Below the pieces are notes generated by a model, which saw only the letters and a program-made list of their open reading frames with translations, ran no database searches and was not told where the DNA came from. Shown piece by piece: positions 8,064 through 15,008 of a stretch of 15,140 nt of DNA. This stretch comes from Alistipes sp. GTDB lineage: Bacteria > Bacteroidota > Bacteroidia > Bacteroidales > Rikenellaceae. The DNA is taken from contig JAFOZN010000224.1 of the NCBI GenBank assembly GCA_017391185.1, positions 1 through 15,140 of the forward strand, written 5' to 3'. The translations under genes and the position numbers were made by a program. Position 1 is the stretch's first letter; every line of letters begins with the position of its first letter.

Positions 8064-9144
8064 TTTGATACTCCTCCATCAATTTAATAAATTTATCGAA
8101 AAGATATGTGCTGTCCTGTGGACCTGGTGCGCTCTCTGGGTGGAACTGCACGCCATACATTCTGTCACGTACACACTCTACACCCTCGATGGTACCATCC
8201 AATACATTCTCATGGGTAACGCTGAGGCGTGTAGGACGGATAGAGTCAGCATCTACCACATAGCCATGTCCCTGAGATGTCATGTCGATTCTACCCGATG
8301 TAATATCACGGACCGCCGAACCACCATGGTGACCACACTTCATCTTCTTTATCTTGGCTCCGTATGCCAAAGCGATAAGCTCCATACCGAGTGATATACC
8401 AAAGAGAGGAATCTTACCATCAATCTGACGAATCAACTCCACTACCTCTGGCAACTGCTCAGGGCTACCTGGACCATCCGAAATAAAGATACCGTCTGGA
8501 TTGAAGGCCTTGATCTCATCCAAAGTAGTGTTGTAAGGTACGATTGTCACATTGCAACCACGCTTAGTGAATTGGCTGATGATAGATGTCTTGATACCGC
8601 AATCCACAGCTACGATGTCATACTTGTGGTTAGGTGTACGAGAGAACCAACGCTTGCGGCAGCTTACCTTCTTAACCTGATTCTCAGGCAGTGGGGTATT
8701 CTTAATCATCTCCAAAGCCTGCTCCAAAGTAGTATCAACATTAACAATAGCAGCACGCTGAGAACCCTCATCGCGAATGATGCGTACAATCTGACGAGTA
8801 TCTACTCCTGCTACGCAAGGGATACCAGCCTCCTCCAAAGTCTCTGAGAAGGTCTTGGTGTAACGGAAGTTACTTGGATTCTCATTACACTCCCTCACTA
8901 CCATACCACCAATCTGTGGCACCTTAGACTCAAAATCCTCATCGGTAATACCATAGTTACCAATCAGCGGATAGGCCATCACCACAATCTGATCAACACA
9001 CGAAGGATCAGAGAGAATCTCCTGATATCCTACCACCGAAGTGTTGAAAACGATCTCACACACTCGCTCAACATTGGCACCATAGCCATAGCCGAGGAAC
9101 TCAGAGCCGTTCTCAAGGACTAATTTTTTTGTAAATGGTTTCAT
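8056..9144 (-). CDS. carA: Carbamoyl-phosphate synthase small subunit (CarA) with Cys-to-Ser in the glutaminase site
   Basis: CarA normally hydrolyses glutamine and channels ammonia to CarB. The 362 residues show the CPSase small-chain N-terminal domain (VVGYQEILSDPS at 38-48, IGNYGI, GVDTRQIVR) and a class I glutamine amidotransferase domain (DGPGSPE near 223-229, VQFHPES with His335 and Glu337). The nucleophile elbow, normally FGICLG, reads FGISLG: Ser251, codon TCA at 8394-8392, replaces the catalytic Cys (E. coli Cys269). Positions equivalent to glutamine-binding Gln273 and Asn311 look like Glu255 and Gly292. The frame is intact and the rest is well conserved, so this is not a decaying gene. 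Vertebrate CPS1, which uses ammonia, has the same Cys-to-Ser change. The gene lies 28 nt after pyrC and overlaps carB by 8 nt. Identity is certain; loss of glutaminase activity is an inference. Confidence 0.95.
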   Translation of the reverse strand: MKPFTKKLVLENGSEFLGYGYGANVERVCEIVFNTSVVGYQEILSDPSCVDQIVVMAYPLIGNYGITDEDFESKVPQIGGMVVRECNENPSNFRYTKTFSETLEEAGIPCVAGVDTRQIVRIIRDEGSQRAAIVNVDTTLEQALEMIKNTPLPENQVKKVSCRKRWFSRTPNHKYDIVAVDCGIKTSIISQFTKRGCNVTIVPYNTTLDEIKAFNPDGIFISDGPGSPEQLPEVVELIRQIDGKIPLFGISLGMELIALAYGAKIKKMKCGHHGGSAVRDITSGRIDMTSQGHGYVVDADSIRPTRLSVTHENVLDGTIEGVECVRDRMYGVQFHPESAPGPQDSTYLFDKFIKLMEEYQNA

Positions 9145-9172
9145 TCTCTAAATTGATTTATATTATTAATTA

Positions 9173-10441
9173 TTATTTTTCATACACAACTTTACCATCG
9201 ACCAAGGTCATCACACACTCACCTTCGAGCTCCCACCCCTTAAAAGGAGTACTACGGCCCATAGAGTGGAATGTATCTGGATCTACCGTAAATTGGCTCT
9301 CAAGATCAAAAACTGCAATATCGGCAGCCTCACCGACCAACATACCGCCACCCATCTTAAAGAGTTTGCGAGGATTCTCCGACATAAGCTCGATAGCCTT
9401 TTCAAGCGAGATTATGCCTCCCTTCACAAGTTTGGTATAGATCACCGCAAACGAGGTCTCCAAACCAACAACACCCATTGCACTCAAAGCCAAACCACGA
9501 GATTTTTCATCGGCTGTATGTGGTGCATGATCTGTCGCAATCACCTCGATTGTACCATCCTTAATACCCTCAATCAAAGCATCTCGATCCTGAGCCGAGC
9601 GAATAGGTGGATTCATCTTGAAACGGCCATCCTCCTGCAGATCCATATCACACATTGTCAAGTAATGAGGAGCTGTCTCACACGAAACCTTCAAACCTCT
9701 GCGTTTTGCCTCGCGGACCAAAGCCACTCCCTCCTTAGTCGAGATATGGCAAACATGATATTGACAAGAAGTCTCTGCCACAAGTTCTATATCGCGCTTA
9801 ATCTGCGCCCACTCGCTCTCTGAGCAGATACCCTTATGACCATTCTTGGCAGCATACTCTCCATCGTGGATATATCCACCCTTTAGTAGATCATTCACCT
9901 CGCAATGAGCTGCGATAATAGTATCATTCTTAGCAGCCTCAGCCATCGCTTGACGCATCATATCGTCATCTTGGACACCACTTCCATCATCCGAAAATCC
10001 AGCAACTTTCTTCGTAAGCGAAGCAAAGTCCACCAACTCTCGACCATAGCGTTTACGAGTAATTGTAGCGTAAGGCAGAACCTTAACTTTGGCGTCACGC
10101 TCTATAATCTCCAATTGCTTCTCCAGATTCTCTACACTATCGGGAGCTGGGCTAAGATTAGGCATAGAGCAGACCGCTGTAAAACCACCATGCGCCGCAG
10201 CTGCACTACCCGTAGCAATGGTCTCCTTAGCCGAAAATCCAGGTTCACGCAAATGGACATGCACATCCACCAAACCACTGGTAACTATCTTACCCTCACA
10301 ATCCACAACTCTATCCTGAGTTGTAGCCTCTATATCTTGCTCGATGGCAACAATTTTACCACCACATATAGCCACATCAGCCTTGCGAGATACGCCTTGG
10401 CCGACCACTACACCGCCTTTAAGAATTATTCGCTGCTCCAT
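9173..10441 (-). CDS. pyrC: Dihydroorotase, class I (PyrC)
   Basis: Dihydroorotase cyclises carbamoyl aspartate to dihydroorotate, the third step of UMP synthesis. The 422-residue amidohydrolase has zinc ligands His61 and His63 in DVHVHLREPG, Asp151 in GFSDDG, His179 in AAHCE and His232 in CHISTKE, plus catalytic Asp304 in IATDHAPHT. Aspartate at 151 in place of a carbamylated lysine, and this length, are typical of class I enzymes such as those of Bacillus and Aquifex. ATG 10441 is preferred because a longer frame starting at 10453 uses TTG and would begin within the T-tract of the upstream hairpin. It is the first structural gene of the operon and lies directly downstream of a terminator-like hairpin, so its expression probably depends on read-through. 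Confidence 0.96.
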   Translation of the reverse strand: MEQRIILKGGVVVGQGVSRKADVAICGGKIVAIEQDIEATTQDRVVDCEGKIVTSGLVDVHVHLREPGFSAKETIATGSAAAAHGGFTAVCSMPNLSPAPDSVENLEKQLEIIERDAKVKVLPYATITRKRYGRELVDFASLTKKVAGFSDDGSGVQDDDMMRQAMAEAAKNDTIIAAHCEVNDLLKGGYIHDGEYAAKNGHKGICSESEWAQIKRDIELVAETSCQYHVCHISTKEGVALVREAKRRGLKVSCETAPHYLTMCDMDLQEDGRFKMNPPIRSAQDRDALIEGIKDGTIEVIATDHAPHTADEKSRGLALSAMGVVGLETSFAVIYTKLVKGGIISLEKAIELMSENPRKLFKMGGGMLVGEAADIAVFDLESQFTVDPDTFHSMGRSTPFKGWELEGECVMTLVDGKVVYEK

Positions 10442-10451
10442 ATTTATGCAC

Positions 10452-10477
10452 AAAAAGGGCGACTAAATAAGCCGCCC
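10452..10477 (-). terminator. Intrinsic terminator / putative attenuator in front of pyrC
   Basis: On the minus strand GGGCGGCT (10477-10470), loop TATTT, AGTCGCCC (10464-10457) forms an 8-bp GC-rich stem with one G-U pair, followed at once by TTTTT (10456-10452). The T-tract ends 10 nt before the pyrC ATG at 10441, too close for another promoter in between. Read-through must therefore be allowed and is probably regulated. The stop codon of the leader ORF lies 5 nt upstream of the stem, so a terminating ribosome would cover the 5' arm. Confidence 0.8.
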
Positions 10478-10482
10478 ATATA

Positions 10483-10620
10483 TCAACAAAAGAAAACAGT
10501 TGTAACGTCATTCTGACAAGAATCACAAACAATCGAAAAACAAGAATCCCAGCGCTTCATCACTTGATGCTTCGCCATCGACTTATCAACCGACTGAGAT
10601 ATCTGAACTTGATCAGGCAT
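10483..10620 (-). CDS. 45-codon leader ORF of the pyr operon (putative leader peptide)
   Basis: ATG at 10620 opens a 45-codon frame ending in TGA at 10485-10483. The peptide begins MPDQVQISQSVDKS, has cysteines at 27, 32, 35 and 45, and ends VTTVFFC. It lies between a consensus -7 element (10648-10641) and the terminator-like hairpin before pyrC, with the stop 5 nt from the hairpin. The second half of its RNA is rich in U (UUGUUUUUCG, UUGUUUGUG, and UGUUUUCUUUUGUUG just before the hairpin). This layout matches the E. coli pyrBI leader (44 codons), where UTP-dependent RNA polymerase pausing controls ribosome-assisted read-through. It could instead encode a functional small Cys-containing protein; I recognise no family. 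The position is clear, the function inferred. Confidence 0.6.
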   Translation of the reverse strand: MPDQVQISQSVDKSMAKHQVMKRWDSCFSIVCDSCQNDVTTVFFC

Positions 10621-10640
10621 AACTATATATTTATTTCGTA

Positions 10641-10648
10641 CAAAGGTA
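10641..10648 (-). promoter_or_regulatory. Promoter -7 element for the pyr operon
   Basis: TACCTTTG on the minus strand (10648-10641) is an exact TAnnTTTG match, about 20 nt before the leader ATG at 10620. No TTTG at ideal spacing is seen upstream. TTG triplets occur at 10663-10661 and 10678-10676. I found no other TAnnTTTG match on this strand between here and pyrC, so this is the best promoter for the whole operon. Confidence 0.6.
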
Positions 10649-10742
10649 AGAAAAATATCTCAATTTTCACTCTCACAAGACAATCTTTTTACAATATTTT
10701 TCATATAAAATCCCATCTCTTCATTTCATAGCAAAAAATTCG

Positions 10743-10770
10743 TTGCAAAAGAAAAAAAGCACTATTTTTG
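10743..10770 (+). promoter_or_regulatory. Promoter for the YqaA-like gene
   Basis: TTG (10743-10745) and an exact TAnnTTTG match, TATTTTTG (10763-10770), are 17 nt apart, slightly shorter than the 21 nt of the other promoters here. The start of transcription would be near 10777, leaving about 10 nt before ATG 10787. The promoter is divergent from the pyr operon promoter. Confidence 0.6.
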
Positions 10771-10786
10771 CAGACAAATTTTTCTC

Positions 10787-11248
10787 ATGGATGCATTAAT
10801 ACAATTTTTCATCGATTGGGGTTATATTGGACTCTTTTTTTCTGCCATCTTAGCAGGAAGCATCATCCCATTTAGTTCGGAAGTGGTATTGACTGTACTT
10901 GTCGAAATGGGAGCCGACTCCACTCTTTGTCTTATCTCTGCCACACTCGGAAATACCTTCGGAGGACTACTCTGTTACTATTTGGGCTATCTGGGTGACA
11001 TGCAGAAAATCGAGAAATGGCTCGGAATAGGCAATGAGAAGATGGATAAAGTCGAACGTTTCGTACGTAAATATGGCGCATGGATGGGATTCTTCGGGTT
11101 CCTTCCTCTGGTCGGCGGAGCTATCATTGTGGTCTTGGGTTTGATGCGCGCCAATCTGCATATTACCACATTCATGATGATTTTGGGTAAATTTATCCGC
11201 TATATGCTTCTTCTGCTCGCTTTACAAGGCGTAACATCGCTTTTCTAA
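10787..11248 (+). CDS. YqaA/DedA-type (VTT domain) membrane protein
   Basis: A 153-residue integral membrane protein of the SNARE-associated / VTT superfamily, short YqaA-like branch. It shows four to five hydrophobic segments, with GSIIPFSSEVVL (about 24-35) forming the first re-entrant motif, LGNTFGGLLCYYLG (54-67), a short polar loop, FVRKYGAWMGFFGFLPLVGG (92-111) and a C-terminal GKFIRYMLLLLALQG. E. coli YqaA has about 142 residues and the same order of motifs (PGNSEVVL, TMGNSLGG, KRYGA, GKALRY). Proteins of this superfamily are linked to lipid scrambling or flipping and envelope integrity; for the YqaA branch the substrate is unknown. It stands alone between the pyr operon and the DUF3575 pair. 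Confidence 0.85.
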   Translation: MDALIQFFIDWGYIGLFFSAILAGSIIPFSSEVVLTVLVEMGADSTLCLISATLGNTFGGLLCYYLGYLGDMQKIEKWLGIGNEKMDKVERFVRKYGAWMGFFGFLPLVGGAIIVVLGLMRANLHITTFMMILGKFIRYMLLLLALQGVTSLF

Positions 11249-11301
11249 TGGGTTAATCGGATAAAAATCTACCCATCCACACCTTTCTCAGAGCCCTCAC
11301 A

Positions 11302-11357
11302 CAATTTTGGTGCGAAGTTTGAAGATTTACACCCATGTGTAATTAGATAATCTTCAA
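11302..11357 (+). promoter_or_regulatory. Candidate promoter and 5'-leader hairpin of the DUF3575 gene
   Basis: CAATTTTG (11302-11309) matches TAnnTTTG at seven of eight positions and puts the transcript start near 11316. The RNA would then begin almost directly with TTGAAGATT (11319-11327), which pairs with AATCTTCAA (11349-11357) 3 nt before the ATG. Between them TTACAC-CCAT-GTGTAA forms a second stem. The hairpin occupies nearly the whole leader and the ribosome landing site. No T-tract follows, so it is not a terminator. Confidence 0.45.
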
Positions 11358-11360
11358 GCT

Positions 11361-11933
11361 ATGAGAAAAATTCTACTTATCGTGCTGATTCTGACAGCAT
11401 TTTCTGTAAAAATCAATGCCCAAAATGTGGGCTTAAAGACCAATCTGCTCTATTGGGCAACAACATCCCCTAATTTAGGCTTAGAAATTGGTATGGGAGA
11501 GCAGACCACACTTGACATCTCAGCGGGATTTAATCCATTTAAATTCTCTCACTCTCGCCAATGGAAACATTGGCTTGTTCAGCCAGAGTTCCGCTATTGG
11601 ACCTGCGAGCGTTTCAACGGACATTTCTTGGCTGCGCATCTAATCGGAGGAGGTTACAATCTCTGCAATCTATCAGCATTTCCTTTCTCAATATGGGAAG
11701 GATTAGATGATGCACGCTACAAAGGTCACACCTTCGGCGGAGGTATAGCTTACGGTTACGCTTGGATGTTGGGCAAACATTGGAATCTCGAAGCCGAAGT
11801 AGGCGTGGGATATGCTCACTCTTGGTATGATCGCTACACAGGAGAGGATTACAACCAGAAAGTCGTAGACTCTGGCAACAAGAATTATTGGGGTATCACT
11901 AAGCTCGCAATATCATTTGTTTATCTATTCTAA
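11361..11933 (+). CDS. DUF3575 outer-membrane-type protein
   Basis: A 190-residue secreted protein with a cleavable signal peptide (MRKILLIVLILTAFSVKINA, cut near residue 20). The mature start NVGLKTNLLYWATTSPNLGLE is the hallmark of DUF3575, a Bacteroidota family that looks like a small outer-membrane beta-barrel: alternating aromatic strands, many glycines and the terminal aromatic LAISFVYLF. Family members are often encoded beside DUF3868 proteins in fimbriae-related loci. Here a DUF3868 gene follows after 12 nt, which supports a joint role. The biochemical function is unknown. It is preceded by a leader hairpin and a candidate promoter. Confidence 0.85.
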   Translation: MRKILLIVLILTAFSVKINAQNVGLKTNLLYWATTSPNLGLEIGMGEQTTLDISAGFNPFKFSHSRQWKHWLVQPEFRYWTCERFNGHFLAAHLIGGGYNLCNLSAFPFSIWEGLDDARYKGHTFGGGIAYGYAWMLGKHWNLEAEVGVGYAHSWYDRYTGEDYNQKVVDSGNKNYWGITKLAISFVYLF

Positions 11934-11945
11934 AACTTTGACCAA

Positions 11946-13388
11946 ATGAAAACACTCATAAAACAATTTTTCACTCTCGCAGCCTTACTTATATTCCAAA
12001 ATATCGAGGCTCAGATTATAATTTCGGACAACGGTATCATGGTGTCTGATATCAAAACGCAACAGACAGGTAACCGCATGGATGTGATGATGAGGGTAGA
12101 TATGAGTCAACTCAAAATCAAATCTAACCGCTCACTTCGAGTAACACCATACCTAACAAACGGACAGGAGTTGATACAGATGCCAGCCATCATCATAGAT
12201 GGCCGCAGACGCTCTATCGTACACCTCAGAGAGAGCGATGATCAATTCCCAAGCTCGGATATCTATGTACGCCGACACAACAACAAAGAGCAAGTCATTA
12301 CATACGAGTATGATATGCCATACGAGAGTTGGATGCAGAGTGCGGAATTTGCCATGCGAGAGGAGTGGTGCGCCTGCCACGACATACCTTACAGCGAGGA
12401 TATCATAACCATCGCAAAATCGCTCACCACCCCAAAGCAGACTACAACAGAGATAAAGAATCTTATCCCTCAGATGAAATTCGCTTATGCAATTCCTAAA
12501 CAAGAAAGCATAGCGCAAACCACCACTCTAAACATCTATTTCCCTGTTAGCAAGAGTCAGATTGATCCGAATTTCATGGGTAATTCTGACACATTTGAAC
12601 AACTACGCAAAGCGATGCAGACCCAAGATATAGAGTCAGCAAAGTTAATAGGATATGCTTCGCCCGAAGGCCCATACCCATTCAACACAGAGTTAGCTCT
12701 TGCACGCGCAGAACATACAAACAAATATCTAACAAACAATAATTTATCATTGCCTAATTCAACAATCACTTCAGGCTCTGTAGATTGGGCTAAACTCAGA
12801 GAGATGCTACAAACAAATTATATCAGTAACCATCTAAAAATCATCGCAATTATTGATGATGTGAACATAAAAGCTGAGGATAAAAACAAGGTAATCCGTG
12901 AGCAATACCCATTGGAGTATAACTTCATGCTACACACATGGTATCCTAAGTTGCGCACAACAGCCATAACACTCAACCACAAGGCCAAAGTAAAGACCTT
13001 AAGCGAAGCAAAATCTACACTACAAAGCAATCCTAAGGAGTTATCATTGGCTGATTTATATATGGTTGCGCTGAGCTATGAAAAGGGTAGCAAGGAGTGG
13101 AACGATATAATAATATTAGCGGTAGAGAACTACCCAAATTCCAATGAAGCAAAGGTAAATGCCGCAAATGTAGCGATAGCAAATGGCAACTACGCCAAAG
13201 CTGCCGAATATCTAAATACTCTACCACAAGAGATGCCAGAGGCAATGAATTCACGAGGCATATTGGCTATGGCCAACGGCGACTACAATGAGGCTATGAC
13301 TCTATTTGAGAAGGCTCAGAAAGCTGGTATCAGCGAAGCGACTTACAATCTCTCACTACTCAAAGAGCTAATAAAAGCGACTGCATAA
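11946..13388 (+). CDS. DUF3868 protein with OmpA-like and repeat-type C-terminal regions
   Basis: A 480-residue exported protein with a signal peptide (about 1-22, ending NIEAQ). Residues about 24-150 fit DUF3868: a beta-rich segment with TPYLTNGQELIQMPAIIIDGRRR and a double-Cys WCAC at 141-144. Residues about 192-300 resemble an OmpA-like peptidoglycan-associated fold (TLNIYFPVSKSQIDPNF, then LIGYASPEGPYPFNTELALARA). About 355-480 is helical and TPR-like (NGNYAKAAEYLNTLP, NGDYNEAMTLFEKAQKAG). Such proteins may link a surface structure to the cell wall in the periplasm. The gene follows the DUF3575 gene after 12 nt. The usual fimbrillin-type downstream genes are absent: a terminator follows the stop and the next gene is on the other strand. 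Confidence 0.82.
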   Translation: MKTLIKQFFTLAALLIFQNIEAQIIISDNGIMVSDIKTQQTGNRMDVMMRVDMSQLKIKSNRSLRVTPYLTNGQELIQMPAIIIDGRRRSIVHLRESDDQFPSSDIYVRRHNNKEQVITYEYDMPYESWMQSAEFAMREEWCACHDIPYSEDIITIAKSLTTPKQTTTEIKNLIPQMKFAYAIPKQESIAQTTTLNIYFPVSKSQIDPNFMGNSDTFEQLRKAMQTQDIESAKLIGYASPEGPYPFNTELALARAEHTNKYLTNNNLSLPNSTITSGSVDWAKLREMLQTNYISNHLKIIAIIDDVNIKAEDKNKVIREQYPLEYNFMLHTWYPKLRTTAITLNHKAKVKTLSEAKSTLQSNPKELSLADLYMVALSYEKGSKEWNDIIILAVENYPNSNEAKVNAANVAIANGNYAKAAEYLNTLPQEMPEAMNSRGILAMANGDYNEAMTLFEKAQKAGISEATYNLSLLKELIKATA

Positions 13389-13411
13389 AACCTAAGTGCC
13401 AACAAAAAACA

Positions 13412-13447
13412 AGAGAGGGTGCGACTTCATCGGTCTGCACCCTCTCT
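13412..13447. terminator. Bidirectional terminator between DUF3868 and FISUMP genes
   Basis: AGAGAGGGTGC (13412-13422) and GCACCCTCTCT (13437-13447) form a perfect 11-bp stem with a 14-nt loop. On the minus strand it is followed by TTGTTTTTTGTT (13411-13400), a good U-tract for the lipoprotein gene. On the plus strand the sequence after it is only AT-rich (ATATTTATATA). It lies 23 nt after the DUF3868 stop. Confidence 0.85.
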
Positions 13448-13467
13448 ATATTTATATATAAAGTATT

Positions 13468-14970
13468 TTACTCTCTTACACAACGCACCTGCATTGCATT
13501 GGCACGATACATCTTTTTGGCTGGTTCATAACGATTATTCACCGCACGAGTAGTGTTCAAATCAAAGAACATAGACTCAGCCTGTGTTCCAATTACACCT
13601 GCAGTCCAATAGTGACCAACCCAAGGCATAGGAACATTGTCATAACCATAGTTATTCATATTGGTCAAGACACCTGTCTGGTAACTTCTACGACCAGCAC
13701 CCGGCATAAACATACTAACGCCAGAATACTTATCTACCAAATTCCAACCATATGCACCACGTACAGCCTCCAAATCAGCCAAATCCTCCGACTCGGCAAT
13801 ATCAAACGAAGCGAAAGCACCAGCCTTAGGCACTCGCCATCCACGAGGACATGGGTCATTGATACTCTTCTGAGAAGAATTCCACAACGAGTTATCGTGC
13901 GAAGAGTAGATCCAATCGAAATCATTATCCTCCGAGCCCAAAACAAACGAAAGTGGGTTAGCTACGGCATACTCCATAGTACCTACCTGATATTTCGAGC
14001 CCTCGGTATCGGTCTTGGCATCTACATATTTAATATTAGCATAACCGCCACCCGCTGTATATACATAGTGATCGCTATTAGCATAGAAGTTATAATCGCG
14101 AGGACCTACAAACGGATCCTTACGTCCCCACTGATAGAACAGACCGTATGAATTAAAGATATCTTCACCCACCTTAGAGCCTGCACTATTGCTATATGCG
14201 CCCAAATTGCGATCCATAAATACATCCGAAGATGCTACGATGAGATTCTCCTCTACAATCTCTGGTGTGAGCCACAAATGCCAGCTCCAAAGGATATTTC
14301 CGTCATTATCATACGCTGCAACAACAGCATTACCTTCAGGGACAACCAATTTCTCTACTCTGCCGTATGAGTCCTTAATCTCCTTTGAGCCCACAAAGAA
14401 TGAGAATGTACCATCCTCTGGCTTAAACTCGCAATAATTAATCAATTTACTATCTGACTGCCACAAAATTTTAGCATCGGCAGGTGTAATCTTCTGAGAA
14501 GTCTCGCCGATATGAGTTACATCAATAATGTAACGAGTATCTGGCTCTGAGATAATATAACTATTAGAGTAGATACCGGTAATATCAATAGCCTTGTTCT
14601 GCAATGAGAGGTATGATGATATATATATGACAGTACCAGCTGCAGTATATCCCGTAACCTTCAACAGACCATTCTCCTCATATTTGTTACTATCATCAGC
14701 ATAAGCATCAGGAGCAGTAACAGTGATAGTCCAATTCTGCATATCGACCTTATCTACATTCCAACCTTTAGGCTTAGAGGAAACCGACATACTCGTGATA
14801 TTATGAGCAATAAATGGAATCACTTGTGTAGCTCCAGGCTTACTGTAGATACGGCCTGGTGCTTCAAACTTAAAATCATATTTTTCTTCTTTATCACACG
14901 AACAAAGTGCTGTAATACAAAGCATTACAACCACCGCAAAAGAGAAAAATCCTCGAAAAAGAGTCTTCAT
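13468..14970 (-). CDS. Surface-type lipoprotein with C-terminal FISUMP domain
   Basis: A 500-residue lipoprotein. The signal peptide MKTLFRGFFSFAVVVMLCITALCSC ends in the lipobox L-C-S-C with Cys25, followed by DKEEK, an acidic stretch like the Bacteroidota surface-export signal, so an outer-face location is likely. Residues about 30-240 are beta-rich and may form one or two Ig-like or BACON-like domains (not firmly recognised). Residues about 245-500 are a Fibrobacter succinogenes major paralogous (FISUMP) domain: VFMDRNLGA, SYGLFYQWGRKDPF, NDPCPRGWRVPKAGAF, WTAG and the ending ANAMQVRCVRE. ATG 14970 is chosen because it begins the signal peptide and because the longer frame, from 15027, starts upstream of the promoter. 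It appears to be a single-gene unit. Ligand and function are unknown. Confidence 0.88.
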   Translation of the reverse strand: MKTLFRGFFSFAVVVMLCITALCSCDKEEKYDFKFEAPGRIYSKPGATQVIPFIAHNITSMSVSSKPKGWNVDKVDMQNWTITVTAPDAYADDSNKYEENGLLKVTGYTAAGTVIYISSYLSLQNKAIDITGIYSNSYIISEPDTRYIIDVTHIGETSQKITPADAKILWQSDSKLINYCEFKPEDGTFSFFVGSKEIKDSYGRVEKLVVPEGNAVVAAYDNDGNILWSWHLWLTPEIVEENLIVASSDVFMDRNLGAYSNSAGSKVGEDIFNSYGLFYQWGRKDPFVGPRDYNFYANSDHYVYTAGGGYANIKYVDAKTDTEGSKYQVGTMEYAVANPLSFVLGSEDNDFDWIYSSHDNSLWNSSQKSINDPCPRGWRVPKAGAFASFDIAESEDLADLEAVRGAYGWNLVDKYSGVSMFMPGAGRRSYQTGVLTNMNNYGYDNVPMPWVGHYWTAGVIGTQAESMFFDLNTTRAVNNRYEPAKKMYRANAMQVRCVRE

Positions 14971-15008
14971 ATCTGTTTTATTATCTATATTCACGTTCAA
15001 AATATTTG

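Noticed and set aside
10442..10453. Longer pyrC frame starting at 10453
   Set aside because: It begins with TTG inside the T-tract end of the hairpin; ATG 10441 gives the normal family start.
10478..10640. PyrR-binding loop in the pyr leader, as in Bacillus
   Set aside because: I looked for the PyrR anti-antiterminator loop signature and saw no convincing match; the leader-ORF arrangement explains the region better.
11248..11276. ATGGGT/ACCCAT inverted repeat after the YqaA-like gene as a terminator
   Set aside because: It has only six base pairs, a long loop and no T-tract on the plus strand, so it is too weak to call.
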